Origin: Vreelandella alkaliphila
GTDB taxonomy: Bacteria > Pseudomonadota > Gammaproteobacteria > Pseudomonadales > Halomonadaceae
Direction: 5' to 3'
Assembly: GCF_016107625.1 (NCBI RefSeq)
Contig: NZ_JABASV010000004.1
Coordinates: 329,414 to 393,413, forward strand
Length of the DNA stretch: 64,000 nt
Below the pieces are notes generated by a model, which did no database searches, was not told where the DNA came from, and was given only the letters and a program-made list of their open reading frames with translations. This document shows, one piece after another, positions 37,901-45,612 of this stretch (positions are counted from its first letter, which is position 1; each line of letters begins with the position of its first letter). A program made the translations under genes and the position numbers.

Positions 37901-40252
37901 CACCAGCACAAAGACAAACTCTTGCCCCCGTGACTTAAGCTTAGCTAACGCTTCCAGCAGCAGTTCCAGCCCTTCATAGGCTACCGCGCTACCCGCATAA
38001 CCGATAACCGGTACACCCGCAGGTAGTTTTAGTTGGCGCGCCACGTCGATATCGGCAGGCCTTGGGGTAAAGCGTTCAGCGTTAACGGCATTAGGTACTA
38101 CCGTAATTCGCTCACGCGCTACGCCCCAACTGGCGAGTTCATCGGCCAGTTCTTCGGTTAGGGTAATAACTAAATCTGCCTCGAGAGCAGCCTGCTGCTC
38201 TAGTTCACGCATCAGTTGGTAACGTTCGGAGCCTGCCCATTCAGGCTGGGTAGAGGCTTGCGTGATTTCCCACAGACCGCGAACTTCATAAACAAACGGT
38301 AAACCCAGGCGTCGTGCCGCTATTAACGCTGGCAAGGCGGTAATATGATTCGACGCTGCCACGATAACTTCCGCACCACTGGTTTGCGCTTCACGCAGGT
38401 AGTGGTCAGCAGCCTCTGCTAGGTAGAGGTCCAGCGGAGTTTTGGCAAGGTTCCAGCCAGCACACGCCGCGTAGGCCACGCCATCGACAGTGGCTTCATG
38501 GTAACCACGGGGCAATCCTTTAGCGCCGCCGTCCCACGGAAAGCCAGGTCGTGTCGTCGCACGCACGTTCCAGCCAGATTCTTGCAAGCCCACCGCGATA
38601 CCATGAGAGCGAGTCGAATAGCCGTTAGTGGCATGGGGAACCGACTGGTGTAAACAGTACAACACTTGCTGGCGGCGGCTCATCAGCCCGGCGTTGGGTT
38701 GGCGAGGCGGCAGCGCCATACCACCTTTAAGGCGCGCTAAGCCCGCTACGAAGGCCTCGAAATCGCGCTTAGGTTTATCAAATTTAACCCCACGAGCTTG
38801 CAGGCTTTGTAACGCCAGCAGCGTATCGGTCAGGCGACCCTCTTTATAGAACCATTGGCTGGCCATTGAGTAAGTAACGTCGTCTAAGCCTTCAGGCTCA
38901 TTCTGGGGTTGCGGCAACGCTAATAGCGGTGTTGGCTCGTTTACCACCATTTCCAGGGTCTCTACCATTCCCTGAGTCAAGCGGCTAAATGTCAGCACGT
39001 TGGTGTCTAGCCCTTGAAGAACAGCGTTACTCTGCACGCCTTCCTGCTCAGCACTCTGCTCATTACTTAACCGCTCAACACGTACATCTTCCAGTACTTG
39101 CGCCATGGCAGCGACTAACGCCTCTACGTCATCCGCTTTGGCAAAGCTAACCCCCTTCACCACCGGGCAAGCATCTTCTAGAGCAGGAAGCTTCGACATG
39201 ACCAACCGCTTACCATAGGCCAGCGCTTCCAGTACTTTTGTGGGTGGAGTCAGCTCACATAGCGGCACGGCTTTACGTGGAATAACCACACAGTCCATAA
39301 GCGCGTAATACTTCGCTAACTGCTCTTCAGATGCCCGGCCTACTTGAATGAGCCATGGTTTATCTGCATCACGCTGATGACTATTAACAGCGCTGGTGAG
39401 CGGCTGCTCATCTCCCACCAGTAACAACTTAATGTTAATACCTTTACTTATCAGTGATTCACAGGCTTGAAACAGGACATCCAACCCTTCGTAAGCATGA
39501 AAGCTACCAAGGTAACCAATAACATTGTCACCTTCCCAGATTTCCAACTGACGCTTCAGTCCTGCGTCAATAAACTGAATCTCAGGCAACTCGCGGAGGC
39601 CATTCGGTACGACACTAATACGCTGCGGCTGAACCCCACGCTTAATCAATTCCGCTTTCATTGATGCATTAAGGGTAAAGACTTGGTTAGCGTTACGAGC
39701 AATAAAACTATCCCGCGCTGCCTCTTCTCGAAAACCTAGTGTGTGGGCATACCCTGGCTCGCGGGCATCGTTGGCAATCTCCCCGAAGCTGCGCACTTCA
39801 AAGCAAAATGGTAACCCCATCCGCTTCGCCGCCACCCAGGCAGGTAACGCCGTTTCCCAATTAGACGCAGCCACCACCACCGCAGGCCGATACACCCGAA
39901 ACCGTTCAACAAAACACTCCACACTGGCATTCAAATTAGCCAGCTGCCCCCGCGGCACCACACCATAAGGCCAGCGCGATTGAATGTAGGTTACCCCATT
40001 CACCTCGACATCAGGCGAAAGTTCGCGTTTGGCATAAAATGCCCATGGGCATCCAGGGCGTACAAGACACAGCACCTCTAACCCCTGATGGTTCAGTGCT
40101 TCTGCAATACCCTGTGTGCGAACTGCATCACCATTGGTCGCGTCGTACTGACCATGATTAACGACATAAGCCACCCGCCCAGCAACCGGCTGAGCAATAA
40201 AAGGAAGGCGATGCTGGGCTAACTGTTCCGCGTGTTTAATCAGGGCGTCCAT
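34964..40252 (-). CDS. Giant four-module glycosyltransferase (GT4 + GT4 + CgeB-like + GT4)
   Basis: 1,762 residues, no membrane span. Module 1 (25-400): RVAYVVNHGQYDATNGDAVR, VIGYLGSFHAYEGLDVL, PPTKVLEALAYGKRLVMSK. Module 2 (528-940): VLYCLHQSVPHATNGYSTRS, VIGYAGSAVAYEGLELL, ALKPLEAMAMGKAVVLSD. Module 3 (950-1270) resembles CgeB-type transferases: LFVESAWKGNDWQWF, IPSLFWNKEDPVHFDRF, MFSRRVVETAACGSPML. Module 4 (1440-1740): VVIAGHDLKFIKPF, VLGLVGMVPQSKRLDRALDI, ESFHLAVAEGAASGCTPIVL. The ATG giving MDALIKHAEQL is preferred since a paralogue at 51.5-54.7 kb starts MDDLLRHAQQL. It could build several linkages of the repeat unit. Confidence 0.83.
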   Translation of the reverse strand: MDALIKHAEQLAQHRLPFIAQPVAGRVAYVVNHGQYDATNGDAVRTQGIAEALNHQGLEVLCLVRPGCPWAFYAKRELSPDVEVNGVTYIQSRWPYGVVPRGQLANLNASVECFVERFRVYRPAVVVAASNWETALPAWVAAKRMGLPFCFEVRSFGEIANDAREPGYAHTLGFREEAARDSFIARNANQVFTLNASMKAELIKRGVQPQRISVVPNGLRELPEIQFIDAGLKRQLEIWEGDNVIGYLGSFHAYEGLDVLFQACESLISKGINIKLLLVGDEQPLTSAVNSHQRDADKPWLIQVGRASEEQLAKYYALMDCVVIPRKAVPLCELTPPTKVLEALAYGKRLVMSKLPALEDACPVVKGVSFAKADDVEALVAAMAQVLEDVRVERLSNEQSAEQEGVQSNAVLQGLDTNVLTFSRLTQGMVETLEMVVNEPTPLLALPQPQNEPEGLDDVTYSMASQWFYKEGRLTDTLLALQSLQARGVKFDKPKRDFEAFVAGLARLKGGMALPPRQPNAGLMSRRQQVLYCLHQSVPHATNGYSTRSHGIAVGLQESGWNVRATTRPGFPWDGGAKGLPRGYHEATVDGVAYAACAGWNLAKTPLDLYLAEAADHYLREAQTSGAEVIVAASNHITALPALIAARRLGLPFVYEVRGLWEITQASTQPEWAGSERYQLMRELEQQAALEADLVITLTEELADELASWGVARERITVVPNAVNAERFTPRPADIDVARQLKLPAGVPVIGYAGSAVAYEGLELLLEALAKLKSRGQEFVFVLVGDGKVIDAVKATAKTLGIEKNCRFTGRVAFEQVPRYLSCMDIMPIPRLSSAVTEMVSALKPLEAMAMGKAVVLSDVSPHQVMAGPTGERARLFEKDNAVALSDAIEALINNPTERERLGKAARAWIDRERTWNHVTSIYARSLQQLRESLASRQQAQEPEAKTLSQLTLGLIGDTFTTDTLASAVTVVPLSPDNWREQIKEQPIDALFVESAWKGNDWQWFRQVGHYSVHEFATLDALLTHCRRKGIPSLFWNKEDPVHFDRFRATAAKCDHVFTTDSRRIIPYLTTPGALTQTASSAPFYASPKIHNLLPSTREWQPTAAYGGTYYGKRYPERTEYMDKIMSAAAPLGLTLYDRQHDDPTSPYKYPGGLGNYVAGSLSYEEMIQAYKAHPVQINVNSVLDSPTMFSRRVVETAACGSPMLSGPALGMNRYLEGAGHVVRTESDAAQALENLMHYPAYRWRVALKGARAVMRAHTTELRLTQMLRTAGMVVQAPEPPAYSIYTSEMTPAGAQRVLAQTVRPICIVSREWQAGTRAQLEAEGIRCATPDGERVAAETLWLLANPRALEGLEAEDLEDLIWPTFYAPHKRIAFSRQAVLEEGAWPGVAVENSSIDTSLQLLRPDAEMALSQLQKWGSRKPTLTLRKPPQVHAKAPNVPPKKTVVIAGHDLKFIKPFYPYFTKAGMRVLLDFWTGHNHHNETASKRLVRQADTVFCEWTLGNAIWYAKHKIEGQRLVGRLHAQELRNVLFDQVPFDAFDKVIFVGPHMLRNAQQRNPALKKNGVVIYNGVDIDAMQAVPRQPTNGKVLGLVGMVPQSKRLDRALDILKELRKEDTDYILRVKGKRPEDFAWMVMHRPEEMAWYEEQYRRLQDDPLLKDAVIFDPHGNDMPQWYAGVDFILSVSDHESFHLAVAEGAASGCTPIVLPWEGADEIYPKEWVYLDTEKAVRGIQNNIFNQNLYLNLSRSDFDLQLVKEQILHSC

Positions 40253-40459
40253 GTAATACCTGGTCAAAAAGTGAAATTTATAAATAAAAGTAAAGAATTC
40301 GATGCGGTGATACTTGCACACCATGATACAAGTAAAGCGAAAAACCGACAGAATAGAAGGTTTGAAGATACCTCGTTACGGATATAACAGCGTCCTTCCT
40401 AGCCTCGCCCAGCCCCATCATTCCCGAACCGATCCCATATCCGGCCACGCCCCATACCC

Positions 40460-40562
40460 GTCATTCCCGAATGGGGTTATCGGGAATCCAGTTTGACCTT
40501 ACCCGCTTAGGCCCGGCCACCTGAATCAACTTGGATTCCCGCTAAGGGCACGCGGGAATGAC
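40460..40562. repeat. Palindromic intergenic repeat, family B, copy 2
   Basis: 103 bp, GTCATTCCCG to CGGGAATGAC. The interior reads AATGGGGTTATCGGGAATCC on the left and TTGGATTCCCGCTAAGGGCA on the right, nearly identical to the copy next to galU. Confidence 0.8.
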
Positions 40563-40665
40563 AGAGTGGCAGGACACACAGGAATGACGAAGTGGCTTGG
40601 TAGGCAGGAATGTTAGTTCAGAAAGCCCACCCCATAACCGTCACTCCCGAACCCACCCCATAACA

Positions 40666-40768
40666 GTCATTCCCGAATGGGGTTATCGGGAATCCAGTTT
40701 GACCTTATCCGCTGAGGCTCAGCCGTCTGAAGCAACATGGATTCCCGCTAAGAACACGCGGGAATGAC
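40666..40768. repeat. Palindromic intergenic repeat, family B, copy 3
   Basis: Same boundaries and 103-bp length as copy 2, 206 bp further on. The central part has diverged (GCTGAGGCTCAGCCGTCTGA) while the terminal and internal inverted repeats are kept, so structure is conserved better than sequence. Confidence 0.78.
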
Positions 40769-40849
40769 AGAGTGGTAAGACACGCAGGGATGACGGAATG
40801 GTAGGACACGCAACCTATGCTCAAAGAAGGCACAATTTCTCACAGGCTA

Positions 40850-42613
40850 TCAACGCCTCTCTTCAGGCAAGGAGAAGTCTAAACCTAGCGCTTTTTCAGG
40901 ATGCATACCCTGACTCGATAAAGATGAGGCCACATCAAAAAAATCAGCATACATTGCGTTAGCTGTGCTATGTCCCTTCAAATAATTTTCTGACTGATAA
41001 CTTTTTTGCCTATCACGTGGCAGAATTTTTGAAGCTGGGGGCAACCATATTATTTCAATATCGTTCTTAATAGCAATGTCATGCAATGCATTACGATACG
41101 AAGCGTTGGACAATTTTTCAGCATAAAGAACACTGTCTAGAGGTAACCCATCGAACAACACCCGCAACGACGATACATCAGCTTCAATATCAGCAAGAAA
41201 CTGACCTCTTAACAATATCAGTGTTGGCGTTTTTATTTTTTTTATTAGGTCTAAACAGGCAGATTCAAGACCTTGAGAGTCTTTAACCAAATATTTTTCG
41301 AAACCCTTATCACTTATACATTCTGAAAAATTATCTTCAGGCTCAACACTTACACCGAATCTAACACAACGGCTAACAGCATACTTTTCACCAAACTCAA
41401 AACCCTTCACTTTTAACAGATTTATAAAATCCGCACTTCCGCCTAACTGAATAAAACTTTTAAAGTTGGCAGCATAACTCAAAAGAGAAATTTCAATATC
41501 TTCAGAACCTAAGCTCAAACCATATAACCAGTTAAAAACTGCAGCATGTTTACTGGGCAAGCCTAAAGCATTCTTTACAGCTGATTCTGGGCGATAACCA
41601 ACAACGGGATGTTTAACAAATATTCCGACTGCTATTTTTTTATCGGGCATGCTTTTTTCACGAACAAACCCCTTTATTTCAACTTTTTCGGCACTTTCAT
41701 TTATGGTAAAGGATGCAGCTCCATCAGATGAATACCAAGCCTCGTCAGTTTTTTTGCCATTTTCCATTAAGTAAAAGGCATACTCAACATCATCTGTAAA
41801 AAACCTATCATCTTTTTTTGACCATACTTTTACTAGGTTACCACTTATTTCATAACCCAAGGCCAGCGCACTTTTAATAGTTTTATCAACAGGCCATCTT
41901 TCTAATTGACTCTCAATGAGGCAAGCACTAGCGTGCTCCAAAGCAGACTTAATAAACAATGGGCTGGCAAAGTTACTAATATTGGTGAAGTAATGATCAT
42001 GACCCGCCACAAAAAAGCGGAAATAACCTAGCTCCTCCAACTCATAATCAATATTATCACCTGCGTAATGTTCAATCTGAATAAATGCGGGCGAAGCAAT
42101 TAGCACCTCCTTAGCGCCGCGAATAACATTTAGCTCATGTCCTTCTACATCTATCTTCAATCCTAGAACTTTTCCCTTTAAACTTATCAAAGAGTCGATA
42201 GTCACTGACTCAATATCTTTTGTATCCTTAAATATCTTTGGGTCATGAATCGAAGAATCAACGACACTATTGACACCTGACATTGGCAAATGAGTGCCAA
42301 ATTTCAAAACACCAATTTTATCCGACACAGCTGAATTACTAGTTATTAACTTACCATCCACACTATTTAAAAGTGTATTTTTTTTCAACTGCTCATAAGC
42401 GTCATTATCAGGCTCAAATGCATAAACTTTTCTAACAGAGTCTGACAAGGTGGAAAGCAAGCTATACACCCCGACATTTGCACCAATATCAAGAACAACC
42501 TCGGCCTGTGAAAACTCCAGAAAGCTCAAGAAAAGAAAAGGCTGAAAAGGCTCTTGCTTAAGTGTCATTTTATAACGATCACTAGAAGCATCAGACCATA
42601 AAAAAAAGTTCAT
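40850..42613 (-). CDS. FkbM-family methyltransferase with beta domain and C-terminal extension
   Basis: 587 residues, AT-rich. Residues about 35-215 are an FkbM SAM-dependent methyltransferase: VVLDIGANVGVYSLLST, VYAFEPDNDAYEQLKKN, VTIDSLISLKGKVLGLKIDV then EGHELNVIRGA. A beta-rich segment (about 270-335: VEYAFYLMENGKKTDEAWYS) shares a pattern with the hydrolase at 33.2-34.2 kb. The last 200 residues end with YLKGHSTANAMYADFFDVA, reminiscent of the His block of SGNH proteins. AGAGGG lies before the ATG. Predicted sugar O-methylation in the polymer; the tail may bind or modify carbohydrate. Confidence 0.83.
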   Translation of the reverse strand: MNFFLWSDASSDRYKMTLKQEPFQPFLFLSFLEFSQAEVVLDIGANVGVYSLLSTLSDSVRKVYAFEPDNDAYEQLKKNTLLNSVDGKLITSNSAVSDKIGVLKFGTHLPMSGVNSVVDSSIHDPKIFKDTKDIESVTIDSLISLKGKVLGLKIDVEGHELNVIRGAKEVLIASPAFIQIEHYAGDNIDYELEELGYFRFFVAGHDHYFTNISNFASPLFIKSALEHASACLIESQLERWPVDKTIKSALALGYEISGNLVKVWSKKDDRFFTDDVEYAFYLMENGKKTDEAWYSSDGAASFTINESAEKVEIKGFVREKSMPDKKIAVGIFVKHPVVGYRPESAVKNALGLPSKHAAVFNWLYGLSLGSEDIEISLLSYAANFKSFIQLGGSADFINLLKVKGFEFGEKYAVSRCVRFGVSVEPEDNFSECISDKGFEKYLVKDSQGLESACLDLIKKIKTPTLILLRGQFLADIEADVSSLRVLFDGLPLDSVLYAEKLSNASYRNALHDIAIKNDIEIIWLPPASKILPRDRQKSYQSENYLKGHSTANAMYADFFDVASSLSSQGMHPEKALGLDFSLPEERR

Positions 42614-42654
42614 ACAGCCCTCTTTTATTTTTACAGATTGGTTTATCCGACATT

Positions 42655-44076
42655 TTATTTTCTGACTTTTTGTAATACATTAACAACTAATGCTTCCGCT
42701 TCTTTTTGTGTTTTAGCTTCAGTATAACAGCGCAGTTCAGGCGCATTACCTGAAGGGCGAAAATGTACGATATCACCATTATCAAAAGTAACACGCAGCC
42801 CATCTGTGGTATCCACGTTGATGATGGTGTGCTTGAAACCAAGCGCTTGCTGCATGACGGCCAGATTTTCTTGCCATTGAGCCAACAGGTATTTGCTCTG
42901 ATCCGTAGGAAAGTTCTTGAGACGGTCACTAGCTGTATAACGTGCTGGGATTTCTTCTACCAAGACAGAAAGCGCTTTGCCTTTGCGGGCTGCCGCCACC
43001 ATAAGTGTTAATGCAGGCAGCAAAGCATCACGTGTTGGCAATGCATCAAGACACTTCTCTCCCTCTACCAACGCAGTACCGAGAAGAAAGCCACCATTAG
43101 CCTCAAAACCTGCTACACGGTTATGTTTGCCAGCAAGGCGTTCCATTGCTGAAAGCACATAGGGAGAACCAATACGGGTTCTCTCCACCTGATCAAAAAC
43201 ACCACACGTTTCTATAGCCGTATTGCAGCTGACAGGAACAGCTAATGCCTCAATGCCGAGTTCACGGGCACACAGTAAACCAACAATATCACCACGCAGC
43301 CAGTTCCCCTTTTCATCAGCCAGCAGAGGGCGGTCACCATCACCGTCAGTGGTCAGCAGTGCATCCAGTTGATACTGACTTGCCCAATCTCTGCCTTTGA
43401 TACGGTCTTCACTGCTAACGGCTTCAGTATCTACCGGTACAAACTCCTCGCTGCGCCCTAGAACCACGACCTCAGCACCTAGTGCCTTCAACACCACTTG
43501 GTTGAGATCACGCCCCGCAGCAGAATGTTGATAAAGCCCAACCCTTAAGCCATTAAGCGGTTGCCCTGAAAACCATTCGCTGTAACGGGAAAGATAACGA
43601 CAGTTGGCAGCCTCATTCACTGGTGCACGCTCTATGGTGCCCAGTACGGGAAGCTCGTCGGCCACCTGCATGATGGCCTGTTCATCTGCCTTGGTGATTT
43701 CCCCCTCAGGTCGGTAGAATTTGATACCGTTACGATCAAAAGGAATGTGACTACCGGTAATCATGATAGCAGGCACACCATCTGCCATCGCCTGAAGCGC
43801 TAATGCGGGCGTTGGTAGCACACCATAATCATACACCTCAATATCCAGCGCTCTGGCCGCCGCACTGCAAACTGCAGCCATGGCAGGGCTGCTCGGGCGA
43901 CGATCCAGCCCTATGGCCAGCTGGTTGACTTCACCATACTCACGCATGACAGACAAAAAAGCGGCCGTAAAGGCCGCACATACATCATGCTCGAACTGCT
44001 CTACCAGACCTCTTGCCCCACTGGTACCAAAGGCAATACCACTCTGCTCAATAATATCCTTGATGACTTTTGTCAT
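42655..44076 (-). CDS. manB: Phosphomannomutase (phosphohexomutase family)
   Basis: About 473 residues. Converts mannose-6-phosphate to mannose-1-phosphate. Motifs: IAFGTSGARGLVEQF; active-site serine in IMITGSHIPFDRNGIKFY (His-Ile in place of the usual His-Asn); metal loop TTDGDGDRPLLAD (Pro for the usual residue); FEANGGFLLG for sugar specificity; HFRPSGNAPELRCY for phosphate binding. The ATG is 3 nt after the manC stop. A GTG 9 nt earlier is an alternative. Together with manC it gives GDP-mannose. Phosphoglucomutase activity cannot be excluded, but pairing with manC favours mannose. Confidence 0.88.
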   Translation of the reverse strand: MTKVIKDIIEQSGIAFGTSGARGLVEQFEHDVCAAFTAAFLSVMREYGEVNQLAIGLDRRPSSPAMAAVCSAAARALDIEVYDYGVLPTPALALQAMADGVPAIMITGSHIPFDRNGIKFYRPEGEITKADEQAIMQVADELPVLGTIERAPVNEAANCRYLSRYSEWFSGQPLNGLRVGLYQHSAAGRDLNQVVLKALGAEVVVLGRSEEFVPVDTEAVSSEDRIKGRDWASQYQLDALLTTDGDGDRPLLADEKGNWLRGDIVGLLCARELGIEALAVPVSCNTAIETCGVFDQVERTRIGSPYVLSAMERLAGKHNRVAGFEANGGFLLGTALVEGEKCLDALPTRDALLPALTLMVAAARKGKALSVLVEEIPARYTASDRLKNFPTDQSKYLLAQWQENLAVMQQALGFKHTIINVDTTDGLRVTFDNGDIVHFRPSGNAPELRCYTEAKTQKEAEALVVNVLQKVRK

Positions 44077-44078
44077 TA

Positions 44079-45512
44079 TCAACACCGACCGTAGTTATCT
44101 TCAAAACGGACGATATCATCTTCGCCCAGATAATCACCACTTTGGACTTCAATCATTACCAGTTGAATGATGCCCGGGTTTTCCAGGCGATGTTGATGCC
44201 CGGCAGGAATATAAGTTGATTCATTGGTACGTAGCAAAATTTCTTGGTCACCATTCACGACTTTCGCCGTTCCTCTCACAACTATCCAATGTTCACTACG
44301 GTGGTGGTGCATTTGCAAAGACAGGGACGCTCCCGGTTTGACCTCAATGCGCTTCATCTTGAAGCCTTCACCTTCTTCCAACACTGTGTAGGTGCCCCAT
44401 GGCCGGTGAACAGTCACATGATGCTGATGAAGCTCATTGCCGTTAGCTTTTAGACGCTGAACAATTTTTTTGACATCCTGGCTGCGATCCTTATGTGCAA
44501 CCAACAAGGCATCAGCAGTATCCACAATCACCAAATCTTCAACACCTACCGCTGCTGTCAAGCGGTGAGGGCTGCGGATATACGTATTGTGGCAGTCTTC
44601 AAGCTCCGCTGCTCCCACTACGCGGTTGCCTGTCTCATCCGGTTCTACAAGGTCTGCCATGGCCTGCCAGGAACCAATATCGCTCCAGCCCAGGTCACAG
44701 GGCACCACGGCTACCCGCTCGGACTTCTCCATCAAGGCATAATCGATGGAATCATCGACCACTTGACCAAAGGTTTCAGGCATCAACCGGGTAACCGTGT
44801 GCCCTGCTCCCTCGCTGTGACTGGATGCCTCCAGCGCAGCCATCACGTTATGAACCAGTTCAGCTGCATGAATGTTCAGTTCATCCATCAAGGTACCCAC
44901 GCGGAAGCAGAACATCCCAGAATTCCAGAGGTGCCGCCCTCCTTCCAAATACTGCTCCGCTAATTCAAGGCTTGGCTTCTCAACAAAACGCGCTACATCA
45001 AGTACCTGGTTCGAGGCTACATTGTCACCCACGGATACTTCAATATACCCAAACCCAGTTTCAGCATGAGTTGGCTTAATGCCAAAAGTCACTAATTTTC
45101 CTTCCGATGCTGCTTCCGCAGCTAAAGCAACCGCTTCATTGAAGGCTTCTTCATTTTTCACCAAATGATCGGCTGGTAAGACGAGCATTAACGCATCATC
45201 GCCATAGCGCTCTTTAAGCTCCACAGCAGCCGCACAGATAGCCGGTGCCGTATTACGCCCAAAAGGCTCCAGCAGATAATGAAGCGGTATAGAAGGCGAA
45301 AGTTCGCGGTACTCATCCTCAGTGCGGAAGAATAACTCGCAATTAGTGACTGTAGTCACACTTTCAATAACACCAGCATTCTTTCCTCGCAAAAATGTTT
45401 TTTGAAGCAGCGAAACCCCATCATCCATCTTAATAAAAGGCTTGGGATTTGCTTCACGAGAAACGGGCCAAAGGCGTGAGCCTGCACCGCCAGCAGCAAT
45501 AACAATATTCAA
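44079..45512 (-). CDS. manC: Mannose-1-phosphate guanylyltransferase / mannose-6-phosphate isomerase (type II PMI-GMP)
   Basis: About 477 residues. N-terminal nucleotidyltransferase NIVIAAGGAGSRLWPVSREA with NPKPFIKM, then FGRNTAPAICAAAVEL, VEKPSLELAEQYLEGG and WNSGMFCFRV. C-terminal cupin phosphomannose isomerase: VHRPWGTYTVLEEGEGFKMK, LQMHHHRSEHWIVVRG, TYIPAGHQHRLENPG. Both activities of GDP-mannose supply are thus present. The start is taken as a TTG giving MNIVIAAGG (family-typical, GAGG 7 nt upstream); a GTG seven codons earlier is possible. Directly followed by manB. Confidence 0.93.
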   Translation of the reverse strand: MNIVIAAGGAGSRLWPVSREANPKPFIKMDDGVSLLQKTFLRGKNAGVIESVTTVTNCELFFRTEDEYRELSPSIPLHYLLEPFGRNTAPAICAAAVELKERYGDDALMLVLPADHLVKNEEAFNEAVALAAEAASEGKLVTFGIKPTHAETGFGYIEVSVGDNVASNQVLDVARFVEKPSLELAEQYLEGGRHLWNSGMFCFRVGTLMDELNIHAAELVHNVMAALEASSHSEGAGHTVTRLMPETFGQVVDDSIDYALMEKSERVAVVPCDLGWSDIGSWQAMADLVEPDETGNRVVGAAELEDCHNTYIRSPHRLTAAVGVEDLVIVDTADALLVAHKDRSQDVKKIVQRLKANGNELHQHHVTVHRPWGTYTVLEEGEGFKMKRIEVKPGASLSLQMHHHRSEHWIVVRGTAKVVNGDQEILLRTNESTYIPAGHQHRLENPGIIQLVMIEVQSGDYLGEDDIVRFEDNYGRC

Positions 45513-45612
45513 ACCAACACCTCGTAAAAACACTCAACGAAATTAGCGAAAAAAAACAATAATTTCCCAAAAAAATATTAACAGCAATATTAAAAATAGC
45601 AATTGATAAAAA

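Larger units (their letters stand above)
40253..40849. other. Intergenic region with two family B repeats
   Basis: About 600 bp between the giant glycosyltransferase gene and the FkbM gene upstream of it, with no credible coding sequence. Two palindromic family B elements lie here in the same orientation, linked by decayed fragments (CAGGAATGACGAAGTGG, CCGTCACTCCCGAACC). The downstream gene probably needs its own promoter in the stretch next to 40.25-40.44 kb, but none is obvious. Confidence 0.6.
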
